23,164 bases of DNA, from positions 1-23,164 of the forward strand of contig JAWLBW010000031.1 of the NCBI GenBank assembly GCA_041687475.1, in the 5' to 3' direction. This document shows, piece after piece, positions 13,111 through 20,770 of this stretch. The notes under the pieces are model-generated. The model saw nothing but the letters and a program-made list of their open reading frames with translations, searched no databases and had not been told where the DNA came from. Position 1 is the first letter of the stretch, and the number at the start of each line of letters is the position of its first letter. This stretch comes from JAWLBW01 sp041687475 (GTDB taxonomy: Bacteria > J088 > JAWLBW01). The translations under genes were made by a program, and so were the position numbers.

Positions 13111-14778
13111 ATGGCCGACGAAAAGCTGAAACAGGCCCGCCAGGAGTGGGATGAAAAGACTCTGAGCAAGGCTCTCGAGAAAGCGCCCGAACGCATGGAG
13201 CGCTTCAGCACCGTGAGCAGCATGGAAATCGATCGGCTCTACACGCCGCTCGACATCGAGGGCCACGACTACCTGGTCGACGAAGGTTTTCCGGGCGAGT
13301 ATCCCTACACCCGCGGCGTACAGGCCACCGGCTACCGCGGCAAGTTGTGGACGATGCGCCAGTTCGCCGGCTTCGGCAGCGCCGAAGACACCAACAAACG
13401 CTTTCACTATCTGCTCGAACAGGGCCAGACCGGCCTCAGCGTCGCGTTCCACACGCCGACGTTGATGGGGCGCGATTCCGACGATCCGCGTTCCATGGGC
13501 GAAATCGGCAAGTGCGGTGTTGCCATCGACAGCCTTAAGGACATGGAAACCCTGTTCGAGGGCATTCCGCTCGACAAGGTCACCACGTCGATGACCACCA
13601 ATGCGCCCGCCGCCATCATCTGGTCCATGTACCTGGTCGTGGCCGAGAAGCAGGGCGTCAGCTGGGACAAGTTGGGCGGAACCATTCAGAACGACATTCT
13701 GAAGGAGTACATCGCCCAGAAGACGTGGATTTTCCCGCCCCGTCCGTCCATGCGCATCATTACCGACATCATCGACTTCGCCACGAAGAACGTGCCGAAG
13801 TGGAATACGATTTCCATCTCCGGCTACCACATCCGCGAAGCCGGCGCGACGGCGGCCCAGGAGCTCGCCTTTACCATCGCCGACGGCATTGCCTACGTGC
13901 AGGCCTGCGTCGATGCCGGCCAGAACGTCGACGACTTCGCCCCGCGCCTTTCGTACTTCTGGAACTCGCACAACGATTTCTTTGAAGAAGTCGCCAAGTT
14001 CCGCGCCGCGCGCCGCATGTGGGCCCGCATCATGAAGGAACGCTTCGGCGCCAAAGATTCCCGCTCGTGGCTGTGCCGCTTCCACACCCAGACGGCCGGT
14101 TGCTCGCTGACCGCACAGCAGCCCATGAACAACGTCGTGCGTACGGCGCTGCAGGCCCTTGCCGGCGTCATCGGCGGCACCAACTCGCTGCACACCAATT
14201 CGCTGGATGAAACCCTGGCGCTTCCGACCGAAGAGTCGGTTACCATTGCGCTGCGTACCCAGCAGATCATCGCCGAGGAATCGGGCGTGGCCAACACCGT
14301 CGACCCCTTCGGCGGCAGCTACTTCGTCGAGGCCCTGACCGACAAAATCGAGAAGGAAGCCCTCGCCTACATTCAGAAGATCGACGACTTCGGCGGCATG
14401 ATCGAGGCCATCGAGCAGGGCTTTCCCCAGAAGGAAATCGCCGAGGCGGCCATGGTGTATCAGCGCCAGATCGACAGCGTCGAAAAGACAATTGTTGGCG
14501 TAAACAAGTACAAGGCCGACAAGGAACGCCTGATTCCGATTCTGCAGATTTCCGACGAGCTCGAAAAGCAGAAGAAACAGGAGCTTGGCGAGCTGCGTTC
14601 GACCCGCGACAACGTCCGCGTCGAGAAGGCGCTGGCCGCTCTCAAGCAGGCGGCCGAAGGCACCGACAACCTGCTTCCGCACATTCTCGAGGCGGTGCGC
14701 GCCTACGCCACGCTGGGCGAAATGTGCGACACGCTGCGCGGCGTGTTCGGCGAATACCACGATCCGGCCTACATCTGA
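13111..14778 (+). CDS. Coenzyme-B12-dependent acyl-CoA mutase, large (catalytic) subunit; isobutyryl-CoA-mutase-like active site
   Basis: The protein has 555 residues, a stand-alone catalytic chain without the C-terminal B12-binding domain of full-length methylmalonyl-CoA mutase. The TIM-barrel sequence is clear: YPYTRGV (64-70), LWTMRQFAGFGSAE (79-92), GQTGLSVAF (105-113), GTIQNDILKEY (190-200) and SISGYHIREAGA (235-246). H240 equals the catalytic His244 of Propionibacterium mutase. The two specificity positions are F85 and Q203, spaced 118 residues. They correspond to Phe/Gln in isobutyryl-CoA mutase and to Tyr89/Arg207 in methylmalonyl-CoA mutase, so an automatic 'methylmalonyl-CoA mutase' label is likely wrong. 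The partner small subunit and a MeaB-type GTPase are not in the window. AAAGG precedes the ATG. Confidence 0.9.
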   Translation: MADEKLKQARQEWDEKTLSKALEKAPERMERFSTVSSMEIDRLYTPLDIEGHDYLVDEGFPGEYPYTRGVQATGYRGKLWTMRQFAGFGSAEDTNKRFHYLLEQGQTGLSVAFHTPTLMGRDSDDPRSMGEIGKCGVAIDSLKDMETLFEGIPLDKVTTSMTTNAPAAIIWSMYLVVAEKQGVSWDKLGGTIQNDILKEYIAQKTWIFPPRPSMRIITDIIDFATKNVPKWNTISISGYHIREAGATAAQELAFTIADGIAYVQACVDAGQNVDDFAPRLSYFWNSHNDFFEEVAKFRAARRMWARIMKERFGAKDSRSWLCRFHTQTAGCSLTAQQPMNNVVRTALQALAGVIGGTNSLHTNSLDETLALPTEESVTIALRTQQIIAEESGVANTVDPFGGSYFVEALTDKIEKEALAYIQKIDDFGGMIEAIEQGFPQKEIAEAAMVYQRQIDSVEKTIVGVNKYKADKERLIPILQISDELEKQKKQELGELRSTRDNVRVEKALAALKQAAEGTDNLLPHILEAVRAYATLGEMCDTLRGVFGEYHDPAYI

Positions 14779-14818
14779 TCGAGCGGCCGGAATTCGATTC
14801 AATCCACTTTCTGATGCT

Positions 14819-14848
14819 GCGCCATCTCCCCCCGGGGGGGGATGGCGC
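14819..14848 (+). terminator. Very stable hairpin between the mutase gene and queF
   Basis: GCGCCATC and GATGGCGC pair perfectly around an inner C6/G7 tract, followed by GTTTATTG. It lies 40 bases after the mutase stop and ends 18 bases before the queF ATG. It may end the mutase transcript or limit readthrough into queF. Confidence 0.6.
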
Positions 14849-14866
14849 GTTTATTGTGAGATCCGC

Positions 14867-15226
14867 ATGTCGACCAAGCCTTCCAAGGAACTCGAGACCT
14901 TTCCCAACCCGGCCCCCGAACGCGATTACGAAATTGCCTTCGAGATACCCGAGTTCACCTGCCTGTGCCCGAAGACCGGCCAGCCCGACTTCGCCACCTT
15001 TCGCATTCGCTACACGCCCGACGAGAAGTGCGTCGAACTCAAGTCGCTCAAGCTGTATTTCTGGAGCTTCCGCGACGAGGGGCATTTTCACGAGAAGGTC
15101 ACCAACATGATTCTCGACGACCTGGTGCGGGCGCTCGACCCCCGGCGTATTTTCGTCGAGGGCGATTTCTACGTACGGGGCGGCATTCACACCGTCGTGC
15201 GTGTCGAGCACGTGAAGCCGGGCTGA
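14867..15226 (+). CDS. queF: NADPH-dependent 7-cyano-7-deazaguanine reductase (short type)
   Basis: The protein has 119 residues, in the range of the short, unimodular QueF type. It reduces preQ0 to preQ1 in queuosine tRNA-modification synthesis. The catalytic cysteine region reads FTCLCPKTGQPDFATF (30-45; the second Cys, 34, aligns with the nucleophile). The QueF motif VELKSLKLYFWSFRDEGHFHEK follows at about 56-77, and the C-terminus has the family's 'YVRGGIH' type ending. The frame is open far upstream inside the mutase gene, but the ATG at 14867 gives the proper N-terminus. The ribosome site is weak (GTGAG), and a strong hairpin lies just upstream. No other queuosine genes are in the window. 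Confidence 0.95.
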   Translation: MSTKPSKELETFPNPAPERDYEIAFEIPEFTCLCPKTGQPDFATFRIRYTPDEKCVELKSLKLYFWSFRDEGHFHEKVTNMILDDLVRALDPRRIFVEGDFYVRGGIHTVVRVEHVKPG

Positions 15227-15271
15227 GTCGCTTTCCACCCGAAGGGGAAAGGGGCTTCGAGCCAGTGTTGC

Positions 15272-15298
15272 GACTGCGGCCGCTTCCCGGGCGCAGTC
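15272..15298 (+). terminator. Possible terminator after queF
   Basis: GACTGCG and CGCAGTC pair perfectly around a GC-rich loop, followed by TTCCCTTCAGTCTT. A second small stem, CTTTCC/GGAAAG, lies at 15231-15251. Both are in the convergent gap with the next minus-strand gene. Confidence 0.4.
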
Positions 15299-15304
15299 TT
15301 CCCT

Positions 15305-16399
15305 TCAGTCTTCGTTGCTCTGCTTGTCGTCGTCGTTCTGGGGCAGGGCCTGGGGCGCAAGCTCACGCATGAGCACCAGCGAGCCCACGCCTGCCGGCAG
15401 GTACACCTGAAAGAACCGGTAAATGATGGTGAACACCGGCAGCAGGTAGCGCGGCATGATGAGCGACATGATGGCGCCCGTGCTCAATTCGGCAATGCCG
15501 CTGCCGCCCGGCGTGGGGGCGAAGTAGAAGATGAACCACAGCAGCGCCTGCACGGCCACGACCTGCAGCAGCTCGGCGTCGGCGCTTAAGCCCCGCCTGA
15601 TGAGATAGGCAATCAGGTACTTGTTGAAGTACATGACGGCCGTCAGGCCCAGATTCATGGCCAGCAGCGATTTGCGGTGTCGAATCAGGTGAACGCTCAG
15701 CGAATGGAATTGCTGTATTTCATGCTCGGCACGGCGCCGCCACCGCACCATGCGCCGTTTTGAGCGCGGTCGCAGCCGTGCCACCACCTTTGTCAGCCAC
15801 CCGAAGGTACGCCCGAATACGTCGGGGCGCCACAGGGCGACGATGAAGAACACCAGCGAGATGGCCACCGCGACGAAACTGTATTGAATGATGTACCAGA
15901 TGACCTCGCCGCCCAGCAGGTCATATATGACGATGACACCGAACAGCCCCGCGAAAAGAAAGGTGATGATCGTCGAAAGCAGCGAGATTACCGTTACCGA
16001 GAGCGCCTCGCGAACCTCAATTCCGCCCCGGTGGTAGGTGTAGACCTGGGCGATGCCGCCGCCCGACTGTGCCGGCGTCATGGCGGCCATGAACATGTTC
16101 GCGAGGTGCGCTTTCACCGATAACCAGAACGACGTGCCTGGTTGCAGCTTGCGTATGAAGATATGGTTGCGCAGCCCGCCGAGCAGGAAGTCGACGCCCG
16201 CCAGCCCCAGGGCCGCCGCAAACCATCGGCCGTCGAGGCGGCCGAGCACATCGAGTGTTTCCGGCGTGCGGGTGTAGAAAAAGACGGCGGCAAGTCCCGC
16301 AACCGAAAGCAGGGCGAACACGACTACGCCCTTGCGAATACGCGAGATGAAGCCTTGCGCCTGATTCTGTTCCTGGGTGTCGGCCATCGGGTGTCGCAT
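15305..16399 (-). CDS. Lysylphosphatidylglycerol-synthase-TM-like (UPF0104) integral membrane protein
   Basis: The protein has 364 residues with about eight hydrophobic segments. The two signatures of the LPG_synthase_TM family are present: MTPAQSGGGIAQVY at about 107-120 and FAPTPGGSGIAE at about 294-305. A basic cytosolic loop (about 208-225, RPRSKRRMVRWRRR) lies in the middle, and the tail is acidic. The family includes the membrane half of MprF, which moves amino-acylated lipid, and AglD-like proteins; here the soluble synthase domain is absent. It may act in lipid or glycan translocation, which is inference. A Met five codons in (16387) is an alternative start, and neither start has a clear ribosome site. 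It lies 135 bases downstream of the broken DUF309 gene on the same strand. Confidence 0.85.
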   Translation of the reverse strand: MRHPMADTQEQNQAQGFISRIRKGVVVFALLSVAGLAAVFFYTRTPETLDVLGRLDGRWFAAALGLAGVDFLLGGLRNHIFIRKLQPGTSFWLSVKAHLANMFMAAMTPAQSGGGIAQVYTYHRGGIEVREALSVTVISLLSTIITFLFAGLFGVIVIYDLLGGEVIWYIIQYSFVAVAISLVFFIVALWRPDVFGRTFGWLTKVVARLRPRSKRRMVRWRRRAEHEIQQFHSLSVHLIRHRKSLLAMNLGLTAVMYFNKYLIAYLIRRGLSADAELLQVVAVQALLWFIFYFAPTPGGSGIAELSTGAIMSLIMPRYLLPVFTIIYRFFQVYLPAGVGSLVLMRELAPQALPQNDDDKQSNED

Positions 16400-16534
16400 T
16401 CGCGGGCCGCAAACGCCGGTTGGCTACGGGTTTGACGTGAGTGCTGCTTACGGCCTTCTTCCCATTATAGGTCCATTTTCGATGCAGGGGGGTGGCATCG
16501 GGGGAAACCCGCTTCCGTAAACTTGACGAAGTTT

Positions 16535-16913
16535 TCAGGCTTCCTCGGGGCCCAGGGAAATGGAAGGCCTGCGCAGGAGTAGCGCTTCGAGCGGAAGGCC
16601 GGTATCCAGCTCGGTAAGAATAGCCGCCAATGCGCCGAACCAGGCTCTTTCCGTGGGGAATCTCGGGCTTCCCTCGCGCTGCAGATTGGCAAGGCCCTTG
16701 GCCAGCAGGCTCCGTGCCCCCCCGGGGGTTATTCCGCTCGGCCTTTACCCAGGCGGCGGCGACCTGGGTGTAACCTTGTACATGGCGCCGCTCGGGCTCG
16801 GCGGTTATTCGCCAGAGATCTTCCCAGTACTCGTGCGCGGCGCGATAATTGCCGGCGTTCCAGGCACGCACGCCTTGCTCGAACAGGCGAAAGTGAAATG
16901 CTTGACCCCGCAT
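16535..16913 (-). pseudogene. DUF309 family protein, frameshifted at a G7 tract
   Basis: From the ATG at 16913 (AGGA eight bases upstream) the frame gives FEQGVRAWNAGNYRAAHEYW and then GYTQVAAAWVKAE, the core of the DUF309 family. At the minus-strand CCCCCGGGGGGG tract (16728-16717) the frame changes. Removing one G restores ARSLLAKGLANLQREGS and a natural end GPEEA with a TGA at 16537-16535. That would make a 125-residue protein, the usual family size. As read, the first frame runs on into unrelated sequence. The defect could be a real inactivation, slippage-based switching or a sequencing error in the homopolymer. DUF309 function is unknown. Confidence 0.75.
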
Positions 16914-17035
16914 GCTTGGATCCTAGCACAGGGTGAGAGGGTAGACCTGGATGCGATGACTCGGGAATCACTTGAGGGGTGCATCGGGAGCCATGTACGG
17001 TCAAACTCTCGACCGGCATCGGCTGGCGATTGTGA
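16914..17035. other. Spacer with nested inverted repeats upstream of the DUF309 gene
   Basis: AGCC/GGCT (16989-16992 and 17021-17024) enclose CGGTC/GACCG (16998-17002 and 17011-17015), with symmetrical 5-base internal loops. GCATCGG occurs directly at 16981-16987 and 17016-17022, and GGATGC at 16949-16954 can pair with GCATC at 16981-16985. It could be the 5' UTR of the DUF309 gene or a small RNA; nothing more is visible. Confidence 0.35.
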
Positions 17036-17067
17036 GAAAAATCGGCCGGGTTCACACCCGGCCGATT
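17036..17067 (-). terminator. Strong intrinsic terminator of the polysaccharide cluster
   Basis: On the minus strand AATCGGCCGGG and CCCGGCCGATT pair perfectly around TGTGAA and are followed by TTTCTC. It lies 28 bases after the stop of the epimerase gene. Confidence 0.9.
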
Positions 17068-17094
17068 CCTACCCTCTTTCCCCGTTCCTGAAAC

Positions 17095-18069
17095 TCAGGC
17101 CGCTTTTCGGGCCTGCAGATGGTAATCGCGGTACCAGGCCACCGTGCGCCGTATACCTTCTTGCAGCGATACGCCGGGGTTGTAGCCGAGCGCTCGAAGT
17201 TTGTCGATGCTCGGGAGCCGTCGCGGCGTGCTGCCCTTGGCCAGTGGTCCTGCCTCGAGCATGAGCTCCAATCCGAGCTCGGCGGCAATCAGGTGCGTCA
17301 GTTCGGAAATCGAGGTTTCGGCCCGATCGTCGCCGACATGGTAAATTTCGCCGTCGTGCCCCTTTTCACCCACGAGTGAGATGCCTTCGGTTGCGTCGTC
17401 GATGAAACAGAAGGCCCGTGTTTCTATACCACTGCCCTGAATCGGCAGGGCAATGCGTTTCCGGCGCAGCCCGTCCGACAGCTCGATCATACGGGCCACG
17501 AGTTCGGGAACGACGTGTTCGAAGCCCATGGCCGGGCCGTAGACATTGTGGGGACGAAAAATCAGGCCCTCGACCCCACGGCGACGCAGATAGTGCAGCG
17601 TCAATAGCTCTCCGATGAGTTTGCCGCCGCCATAGCTGAAGCGGGCATTCGTCGGGTCGGGTATCTGCAGCTTGACCCGTTCGTCGGTCGGTATGCGTTC
17701 GGGCAGGTGATATACCTCCGAAGAGCTCGCGTAAATGAAGCGTCGCACGCCGGCGGCCGCAGCCGCATCCATGGCGTTCATGGTGCCGCGAACGGCCACA
17801 TCGAGCACCTGGTCGGGTATTTCGTAGAAGAAGCGGGTGCCGTTGATGTAGGCCAGGTGGTAGAACACCTCGACTCCTTGCGAGGCGCGGCGTATGGCGG
17901 CTTCGTCGCGAATGTCTCCGCGCACGATGTCGACCCCGTCGCCGACCAGCTTTTCGGCCCGGCCGCGAGAATCATTGTCGAAGACCCGCACCTCGTGACC
18001 CTGCGCCTTCAGCGACTTTACCAATGCCGCACCGATGAAGCCGGTGCCTCCCGTGACTAGAATACGCAT
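17095..18069 (-). CDS. NAD-dependent nucleotide-sugar epimerase/dehydratase
   Basis: The protein has 324 residues and is an extended short-chain dehydrogenase. The NAD-binding motif is GGTGFIG (7-13). The catalytic triad is visible as S115-S117 in YASSSEVY, Y146 and K150 in SYGGGK. RPHNVYGPAMG (about 172-182) is the sugar-nucleotide-binding loop seen in UDP-glucose 4-epimerase and dTDP-glucose dehydratase relatives. The specific sugar cannot be told. It follows the wecC-like gene with an 8-base gap and is the last gene before the terminator at 17036-17067, so it is part of the same operon. AGGTG precedes the ATG. It probably converts one nucleotide sugar for the surface glycan. Confidence 0.9.
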   Translation of the reverse strand: MRILVTGGTGFIGAALVKSLKAQGHEVRVFDNDSRGRAEKLVGDGVDIVRGDIRDEAAIRRASQGVEVFYHLAYINGTRFFYEIPDQVLDVAVRGTMNAMDAAAAAGVRRFIYASSSEVYHLPERIPTDERVKLQIPDPTNARFSYGGGKLIGELLTLHYLRRRGVEGLIFRPHNVYGPAMGFEHVVPELVARMIELSDGLRRKRIALPIQGSGIETRAFCFIDDATEGISLVGEKGHDGEIYHVGDDRAETSISELTHLIAAELGLELMLEAGPLAKGSTPRRLPSIDKLRALGYNPGVSLQEGIRRTVAWYRDYHLQARKAA

Positions 18070-18077
18070 GCTTTCAC

Positions 18078-19385
18078 CTACGCTGCTCGACGTTGCTGCT
18101 CTTCCCGACGACCGAGTTCGGCCACCAGCGCCGCCCGATAGAAGATTCGGCCCAGGCCGGCAAGGTTCCAGAGATCGACGATCCAGGCATCGGGCGCCGC
18201 CAGCGCGGCAAGCCGCGGCAACGCCTCCCTGAAACAGGTGTGGTTGGTGGCGATGAAGACAATCTGGGCCCCTGCGACGGCTGTTTCGGGCTCGTGGTTT
18301 TCGTGGCCTTCAATATCCGGGCCCAGGTGCGGGTCCGAAATACGCAGCACGCCGGGGTTCTCGCGCTTCAGGTAGCGCACGAGTTTGGGAGCCAGGCTGT
18401 CGCGGGTATCGTCGGTGTCCTTCTTGAACGAATACCCCAGTACGGCTACGTGAGCCCCGGCAACCGGCACCCGGCGTTGTATGTGCTGGACCAGAAAATT
18501 GGGCATGAATTCGTTGATCTTCCATGCGCTCAGCAACAGGTCGGGGTAGGGAATGCCCTCGTTGATCATGCCGAAGTCCTTGCGCAGGCAGGTACCGGCC
18601 GTGAACCCCGGCAGGGGAATCGGCCCTCGGGGGTAGCGGTGGTTTGCCATGTTGATGACGCGGTGCACGTCGGCCCCGTAGCTGTCGGAAATCAGGGCGA
18701 ACTGATTGGCAATGGCGAAGTTGATGTAACGGTAGGTATTGCAGAAGAGTTTCGCCAGCTCGGCCGAGACGTAGTCGCAGTAGAAGAGCTGGGGCGTGAA
18801 GGCATCGAACAACGCGGTGGCCCGATTGGCGCTCAGCGTATCTTCGGCGCCGATCATCTGCGGTATGCTGCGCAGTTCCCTGAGAGCCAGGCCTTCGGCC
18901 AGGCGTTCGGGGCAGAACGAGAGCCCGATGTCGCGACCCACCCTCCAGGGGGTGCGCTGGTGAATGATGCGGCGTACGTACTCGGTGGTTCGCGGAGCGA
19001 CGGTACTGCGTAGAATGATGTTGTGACCGAGCCGCAGGTGGGGCAACAGGGTTTCAATGACCCGTTCGACCTGGCTCAGGTCGACTTCGATGTGCTGGTG
19101 CAGGGGCGTTCCCACGGTAATGATGATGTCGTCGACCGCGCTCACCACCGAGTGGTCGTCGGTCATTTCGAGACCGTGCTCGGCAAGCAGTTCGTCGCAA
19201 CCCGGTTCGGCAAAGGGCATGCAGCGCGCCGATACCAGTTCCCGCACCCGGTCGTTGAGGTCGACCCCCACCACCTTGAAGCCGCACGAGCGGAACATGA
19301 GTGCCAACGGCAGCCCGACACGACCCGTACCGATGACGGCTACCCGCGGTTTGCCGGAATGCTGATCCGTCGTCCTTCTATCCAT
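18078..19385 (-). CDS. Nucleotide-sugar dehydrogenase, WecC-like (UDP-N-acetyl-D-mannosaminuronate type)
   Basis: The protein has 435 residues. It belongs to the UDP-glucose/UDP-HexNAc 6-dehydrogenase family, which oxidises C6 of a nucleotide sugar twice with NAD. The N-terminal NAD domain has VIGTGRVGLPLA (18-29). The central region has K212 in ELAKLFCNTYRY and the nucleophile C266 in GFTAGTCLRKD. The C-terminal UDP-binding domain has VLGYSFKKDTDDTRDS. With a wecB-like epimerase and wecA upstream, UDP-ManNAc is the likely substrate, but UDP-GlcNAc (WbpA/Tvi-type) is possible. GGGGAGG lies nine bases before the ATG, and a candidate promoter lies upstream at 19454-19483. Confidence 0.85.
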   Translation of the reverse strand: MDRRTTDQHSGKPRVAVIGTGRVGLPLALMFRSCGFKVVGVDLNDRVRELVSARCMPFAEPGCDELLAEHGLEMTDDHSVVSAVDDIIITVGTPLHQHIEVDLSQVERVIETLLPHLRLGHNIILRSTVAPRTTEYVRRIIHQRTPWRVGRDIGLSFCPERLAEGLALRELRSIPQMIGAEDTLSANRATALFDAFTPQLFYCDYVSAELAKLFCNTYRYINFAIANQFALISDSYGADVHRVINMANHRYPRGPIPLPGFTAGTCLRKDFGMINEGIPYPDLLLSAWKINEFMPNFLVQHIQRRVPVAGAHVAVLGYSFKKDTDDTRDSLAPKLVRYLKRENPGVLRISDPHLGPDIEGHENHEPETAVAGAQIVFIATNHTCFREALPRLAALAAPDAWIVDLWNLAGLGRIFYRAALVAELGRREEQQRRAA

Positions 19386-19453
19386 CCAAAGCCTCCCCCG
19401 AAATCGCTGTAATCCTGTGCAAGATGTGGGCTCGCTGTCCGCCCGCCTTCTCT

Positions 19454-19483
19454 ATCTTAGGCCTACCTTTTACATTTGGTCAA
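19454..19483 (-). promoter_or_regulatory. Candidate promoter of the wecC-like/epimerase genes
   Basis: On the minus strand TTGACC (19483-19478) and TAAGAT (19459-19454) are 18 bases apart. They face away from a second TTGACA on the plus strand only five bases away, forming a compact divergent promoter. Confidence 0.45.
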
Positions 19484-19487
19484 TTCC

Positions 19488-19517
19488 TTGACATCCTATC
19501 CACACGCGAGGTAACCC
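19488..19517 (+). promoter_or_regulatory. Candidate promoter of the zinc-ribbon gene
   Basis: A perfect TTGACA (19488-19493) is followed after 18 bases by TAACCC, a poor -10. It is about 17 bases before the ATG at 19534, so the 5' UTR would be very short. Confidence 0.3.
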
Positions 19518-19533
19518 TTTCCTGGGTAAAACC

Positions 19534-19695
19534 ATGTATTGTTCCGAATGTCAGACCCAGAACCCGGTTTCCAGCCACTATTGCGAAGCCTGCGGAAACA
19601 TTCTTGACCCCGTCGAAAGAACCGAGAGCGTCAACCGGCCCTCTCATTTCAACGAGCGTCACCCTTCCTGGGAGAAAAACTGGTCCGATCTCTAA
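19534..19695 (+). CDS. Small zinc-ribbon protein (53 residues)
   Basis: The frame MYCSECQTQNPVSSHYCEAC... has two CxxC pairs, C3/C6 and C17/C20, the spacing of a zinc ribbon of the zinc_ribbon_2 type often found at the N-terminus of larger proteins. Here the remaining 33 residues are polar, ending PSWEKNWSDL, with no second domain. It lies divergently between the wecC-like gene and the nucleotidyltransferase gene, and its last 47 bases overlap the 3' end of the latter on the opposite strand. There is no clear Shine-Dalgarno sequence. The paired cysteines make chance unlikely, but expression is unproven. Confidence 0.65.
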   Translation: MYCSECQTQNPVSSHYCEACGNILDPVERTESVNRPSHFNERHPSWEKNWSDL

Positions 19696-20770
19696 TCTCT
19701 CCGGCCGCGGTCTCTGAGAAACCGGCTGCGGCTTTCGCGACCCAACCGGATGGCACTCGCCCGCGTCGTTCCAGGCCGTCGAGCGATTGCCTCACGAGGT
19801 ACGAGGCGGTAAAGCGTACCCTGGCCGCCGGCGAGTCGATGAGCCAGAAGGCACCCCACCGGTCTGCAAGCACGCCCCGGGTGTCGGCCCGCGCCACACG
19901 CGCGCTTGCCCAGGGAAGCAGGGCCAGCCGCCTGACGGCGCCCATTTTCGGTGCCGCGTCGGCGAGGCGGCCGTCGCCGAACAGTCCGGCAAGAATCCTA
20001 CCCGCGAGGTAAAGAGCGCCCGACATTCGCCATTTGCCCGCCCGCTGTGCGATGGTGGCCATATCGGGCCCGCGATCGAGCAGCAGCCTGATGTCCAGCC
20101 AGCTTACGAGCGGTACCAGGAACTGGTGATGGGCCGCGTGCACGATAAGCGTCAGCAGCTGGTCTTCGAGGTCGAGGCGTCGCAATGCCAGCCCTTTCCA
20201 TGACCACGGCTCGGCGCGGGCGAAAAGCTCGTCCAGACCGATGCGGAAACGCCCGGGCTGCGTGACGTGAACATGCAGCTCGACCGGCAGATCCGAGCCG
20301 CGCCAGAAGGCGTGTTCATGGCTCACTTTTTCGCTCCACCTTCCGCGCTTCCGCTCGGCGGCTTCATACCCCAGCTTCTTGAGTATGCTCGCTGCCTTGT
20401 CGAGCTGCTCGGGAAACAAGAGAAGGTCGAGGTCGTTTGCAGGCCGCAGTGCCGGGCGACCGTAGAGCCACGGCCCGAGTACCGCACCCTTGAGGGGAAT
20501 GACCCCGATGCCTGCATTGACAAGAGCCCCCAGCACCTCGGCGCGGTGAAACTCGTCGAGCATGGCAAGGGCCTCCATGCCGGCCACCCGTTTTGCCAGA
20601 GCCGGCTGCAGCCAGTCGGGCAGTGGGGTCCGGGCCCTTCTCGCAAACAGCCAGGGCGCCACACGGTGCATGTCGACCAGTTCGAGAAAGCGCCTGCGAT
20701 CGACCCCCGCCCAGTCGGGGTCACCGCCCGATACCAGCTCGGCAAGCGCCTCGCCTTCCCGTAATCGCAT
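19649..20770 (-). CDS. Nucleotidyltransferase-like protein (NTP_transf_5 family)
   Basis: The protein has 373 residues. The middle part reads GVIPLKGAVLGPWLYGRPALRPANDLDLLL (about 93-123). The KGA and R-x-x-x-DLDLL pattern is typical of the NTP_transf_5 family, a degenerate nucleotidyltransferase group common in exopolysaccharide clusters. The C-terminal half is helical with a HAAHHQF motif near 215. Its substrate and activity are unknown. The ATG overlaps the stop of the wecB-like gene by one base (TGATG), and the ribosome site AGGAG lies inside that gene, so translation is coupled. The end overlaps the small zinc-ribbon gene on the other strand. Confidence 0.8.
   Translation of the reverse strand: MRLREGEALAELVSGGDPDWAGVDRRRFLELVDMHRVAPWLFARRARTPLPDWLQPALAKRVAGMEALAMLDEFHRAEVLGALVNAGIGVIPLKGAVLGPWLYGRPALRPANDLDLLLFPEQLDKAASILKKLGYEAAERKRGRWSEKVSHEHAFWRGSDLPVELHVHVTQPGRFRIGLDELFARAEPWSWKGLALRRLDLEDQLLTLIVHAAHHQFLVPLVSWLDIRLLLDRGPDMATIAQRAGKWRMSGALYLAGRILAGLFGDGRLADAAPKMGAVRRLALLPWASARVARADTRGVLADRWGAFWLIDSPAARVRFTASYLVRQSLDGLERRGRVPSGWVAKAAAGFSETAAGEIRDRTSFSPRKGDAR

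Noticed and set aside
13090..14802. 570-residue minus-strand frame
   Set aside because: It mirrors the acyl-CoA mutase gene on the opposite strand; the mutase has catalytic motifs and the shadow has none.
14779..14866. preQ1 riboswitch upstream of queF
   Set aside because: The gap holds a terminator-like hairpin, but I cannot find the small C-rich hairpin plus A-rich tail of preQ1-I.
16946..17031. Remnant of a group II intron (GAGCC...GGTC-like sequence)
   Set aside because: Only a few bases resemble intron domain sequences. No domain V motif or reverse-transcriptase gene is present.
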